Shown piece after piece: positions 5,865 to 6,388 of a stretch of 6,388 bases of DNA. Source of the DNA: Lachnospiraceae bacterium UBA3643 (GTDB lineage: Bacteria; Bacillota; Clostridia; Lachnospirales; Lachnospiraceae). The notes under the pieces were generated by a model, which was not told the DNA's origin, did not search any database, and saw only the letters and a list, made by a program, of their open reading frames with translations. Location of the stretch: contig DFKO01000044.1 in NCBI GenBank assembly GCA_002373855.1, positions 1 to 6,388 on the forward strand, given 5' to 3'. A program made the position numbers and the translations under genes. The stretch's first letter is position 1. The number at the start of each line of letters is the position of its first letter.

Positions 5865-6388
5865 TTATTTCTCCATTAACTTCTTTTTATCATCCGATAT
5901 CCTGTTCAGATTCATCTCAAAATCCCGCCGGTTTTTTGTAACCATGTCAGACAGGATCATTCCCGAGAAAAATGCCTGAACCGCTGCAAGTTCTATAAAT
6001 CCGCATACGATCAGTGTCGGCATATTTTCGACAAGTCCGGAATTTAAAAATCTTGCAAATACCCATGCAAACATACTCATCGCAACAAGTGTCATCAAAA
6101 GTGCAATGAGTGAAAAGAATGCCTGAGGCTTGTAGTTTTTATAAAGTTTTACTATAAGGGCCAGAACCTTTATTCCGTCGGAATATGTATTTAATTTGGA
6201 TACACTGCCCTCGGGCCTGTCCCTGTAATCAACGACAACATTTGCGATATCCATCTCATTGAATACAGCATGGATCGTCATCTCAGTCTCTATCTCAAAT
6301 CCACGGCTTAGCACAGGATAGCTTTTTACGAACTCGTAAGACAGGGCTCTGAATCCTGTCATGATATCCTTGATATCGCAATTAAACA
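5865..6388 (-). CDS. Family 2 glycosyltransferase, polyprenyl-phosphate-sugar synthase (DPM1/GtrB-like) type, C-terminal part; 5' end outside window
   Basis: The reading frame is open to the window edge. Codons upstream of the first in-window ATG (6360-6362) read FNCDIKDI and continue into MTGFR, which is the middle of a conserved family motif, so that ATG is internal and the true start lies beyond 6388. Visible family signatures are DIKDIMTGFR, a GFEIETEMTIHA segment and RPEGSVSKL, the usual substrate-proximal motif of DPM1/GtrB-like GT2 enzymes. The catalytic N-terminal DXD part is not in the window. Two hydrophobic segments follow (about PQAFFSLIALLMTLVAMSMF and MPTLIVCGFIELAAVQAFF), then a charged tail ending KKKLMEK, so the enzyme is membrane-anchored with a cytosolic catalytic face. 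Known members transfer a sugar from a nucleotide donor to a polyprenyl phosphate; direct transfer to a lipid-linked glycan is the alternative. The stop is 6 bases before the next gene, indicating one operon. Confidence 0.9.
   Translation of the reverse strand, partial: FNCDIKDIMTGFRALSYEFVKSYPVLSRGFEIETEMTIHAVFNEMDIANVVVDYRDRPEGSVSKLNTYSDGIKVLALIVKLYKNYKPQAFFSLIALLMTLVAMSMFAWVFARFLNSGLVENMPTLIVCGFIELAAVQAFFSGMILSDMVTKNRRDFEMNLNRISDDKKKLMEK
5871..5874 (-). promoter_or_regulatory. Ribosome binding site of the polymerase/GT10 fusion gene
   Basis: GGAG on the minus strand lies 12 bases before the ATG at 5858, which is longer than the usual spacing. It sits inside the last codons (ATG GAG AAA) of the preceding glycosyltransferase gene, whose stop is only 6 bases from this start, so translation is probably coupled. 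The nearest alternative starts, two GTG codons at residues 6-7, are even further away and less likely. Confidence 0.55.

Noticed and set aside
6360..6362. ATG as the start of a 165-residue protein
   Set aside because: The codons before it continue the conserved DIKDIMTGFR motif without a stop, so it is an internal methionine of a longer glycosyltransferase cut by the window edge.

Overview
The window is one stretch of a cell-surface polysaccharide (capsule, exopolysaccharide or similar glycan) biosynthesis operon. All six genes lie on the minus strand and are read from position 6388 down to position 1. They are packed end to end: the gaps are 6, -1, 18, 15 and 17 bases. No gene-free stretch is long enough to hold a promoter, terminator or RNA gene, and both end genes run off the window. 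Moderately AT-rich DNA, GGAG/GAGGA-type ribosome binding sites and the style of the proteins suggest a Gram-positive anaerobe of the Clostridia, possibly Lachnospiraceae (Butyrivibrio-like). That placement is inference; there is no taxonomic marker gene here.

In transcription order the genes are: (1) the C-terminal part of a family 2 glycosyltransferase of the polyprenyl-phosphate-sugar synthase type, with two membrane segments (5865-6388); (2) a 732-residue protein joining a roughly 12-segment Wzy/O-antigen-polymerase-like membrane domain to a complete GT10 (alpha-1,3/4-fucosyltransferase family) domain (3660-5858); (3) a polyprenyl glycosylphosphotransferase that would start glycan assembly on undecaprenyl phosphate (2239-3660); (4) a GT-A-fold glycosyltransferase of the type often labelled HlpA-like (1309-2220); (5) a soluble family 2 glycosyltransferase (478-1293); (6) the N-terminal part of another family 2 glycosyltransferase (1-460).

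Together they fit a Wzx/Wzy-type pathway. The phosphotransferase loads the first sugar phosphate onto undecaprenyl phosphate at the inner membrane face. The cytosolic glycosyltransferases, including the GT10 domain, extend the repeat unit. A flippase not seen in this window would move it outward, and the Wzy-like domain would polymerise it.

The most unusual object is gene 2. A polymerase acting on the outer face and a nucleotide-sugar-dependent fucosyltransferase acting on the inner face are encoded as one uninterrupted polypeptide. The hydrophobic segments and the charge pattern agree with both ends being cytoplasmic, so the arrangement is topologically plausible.
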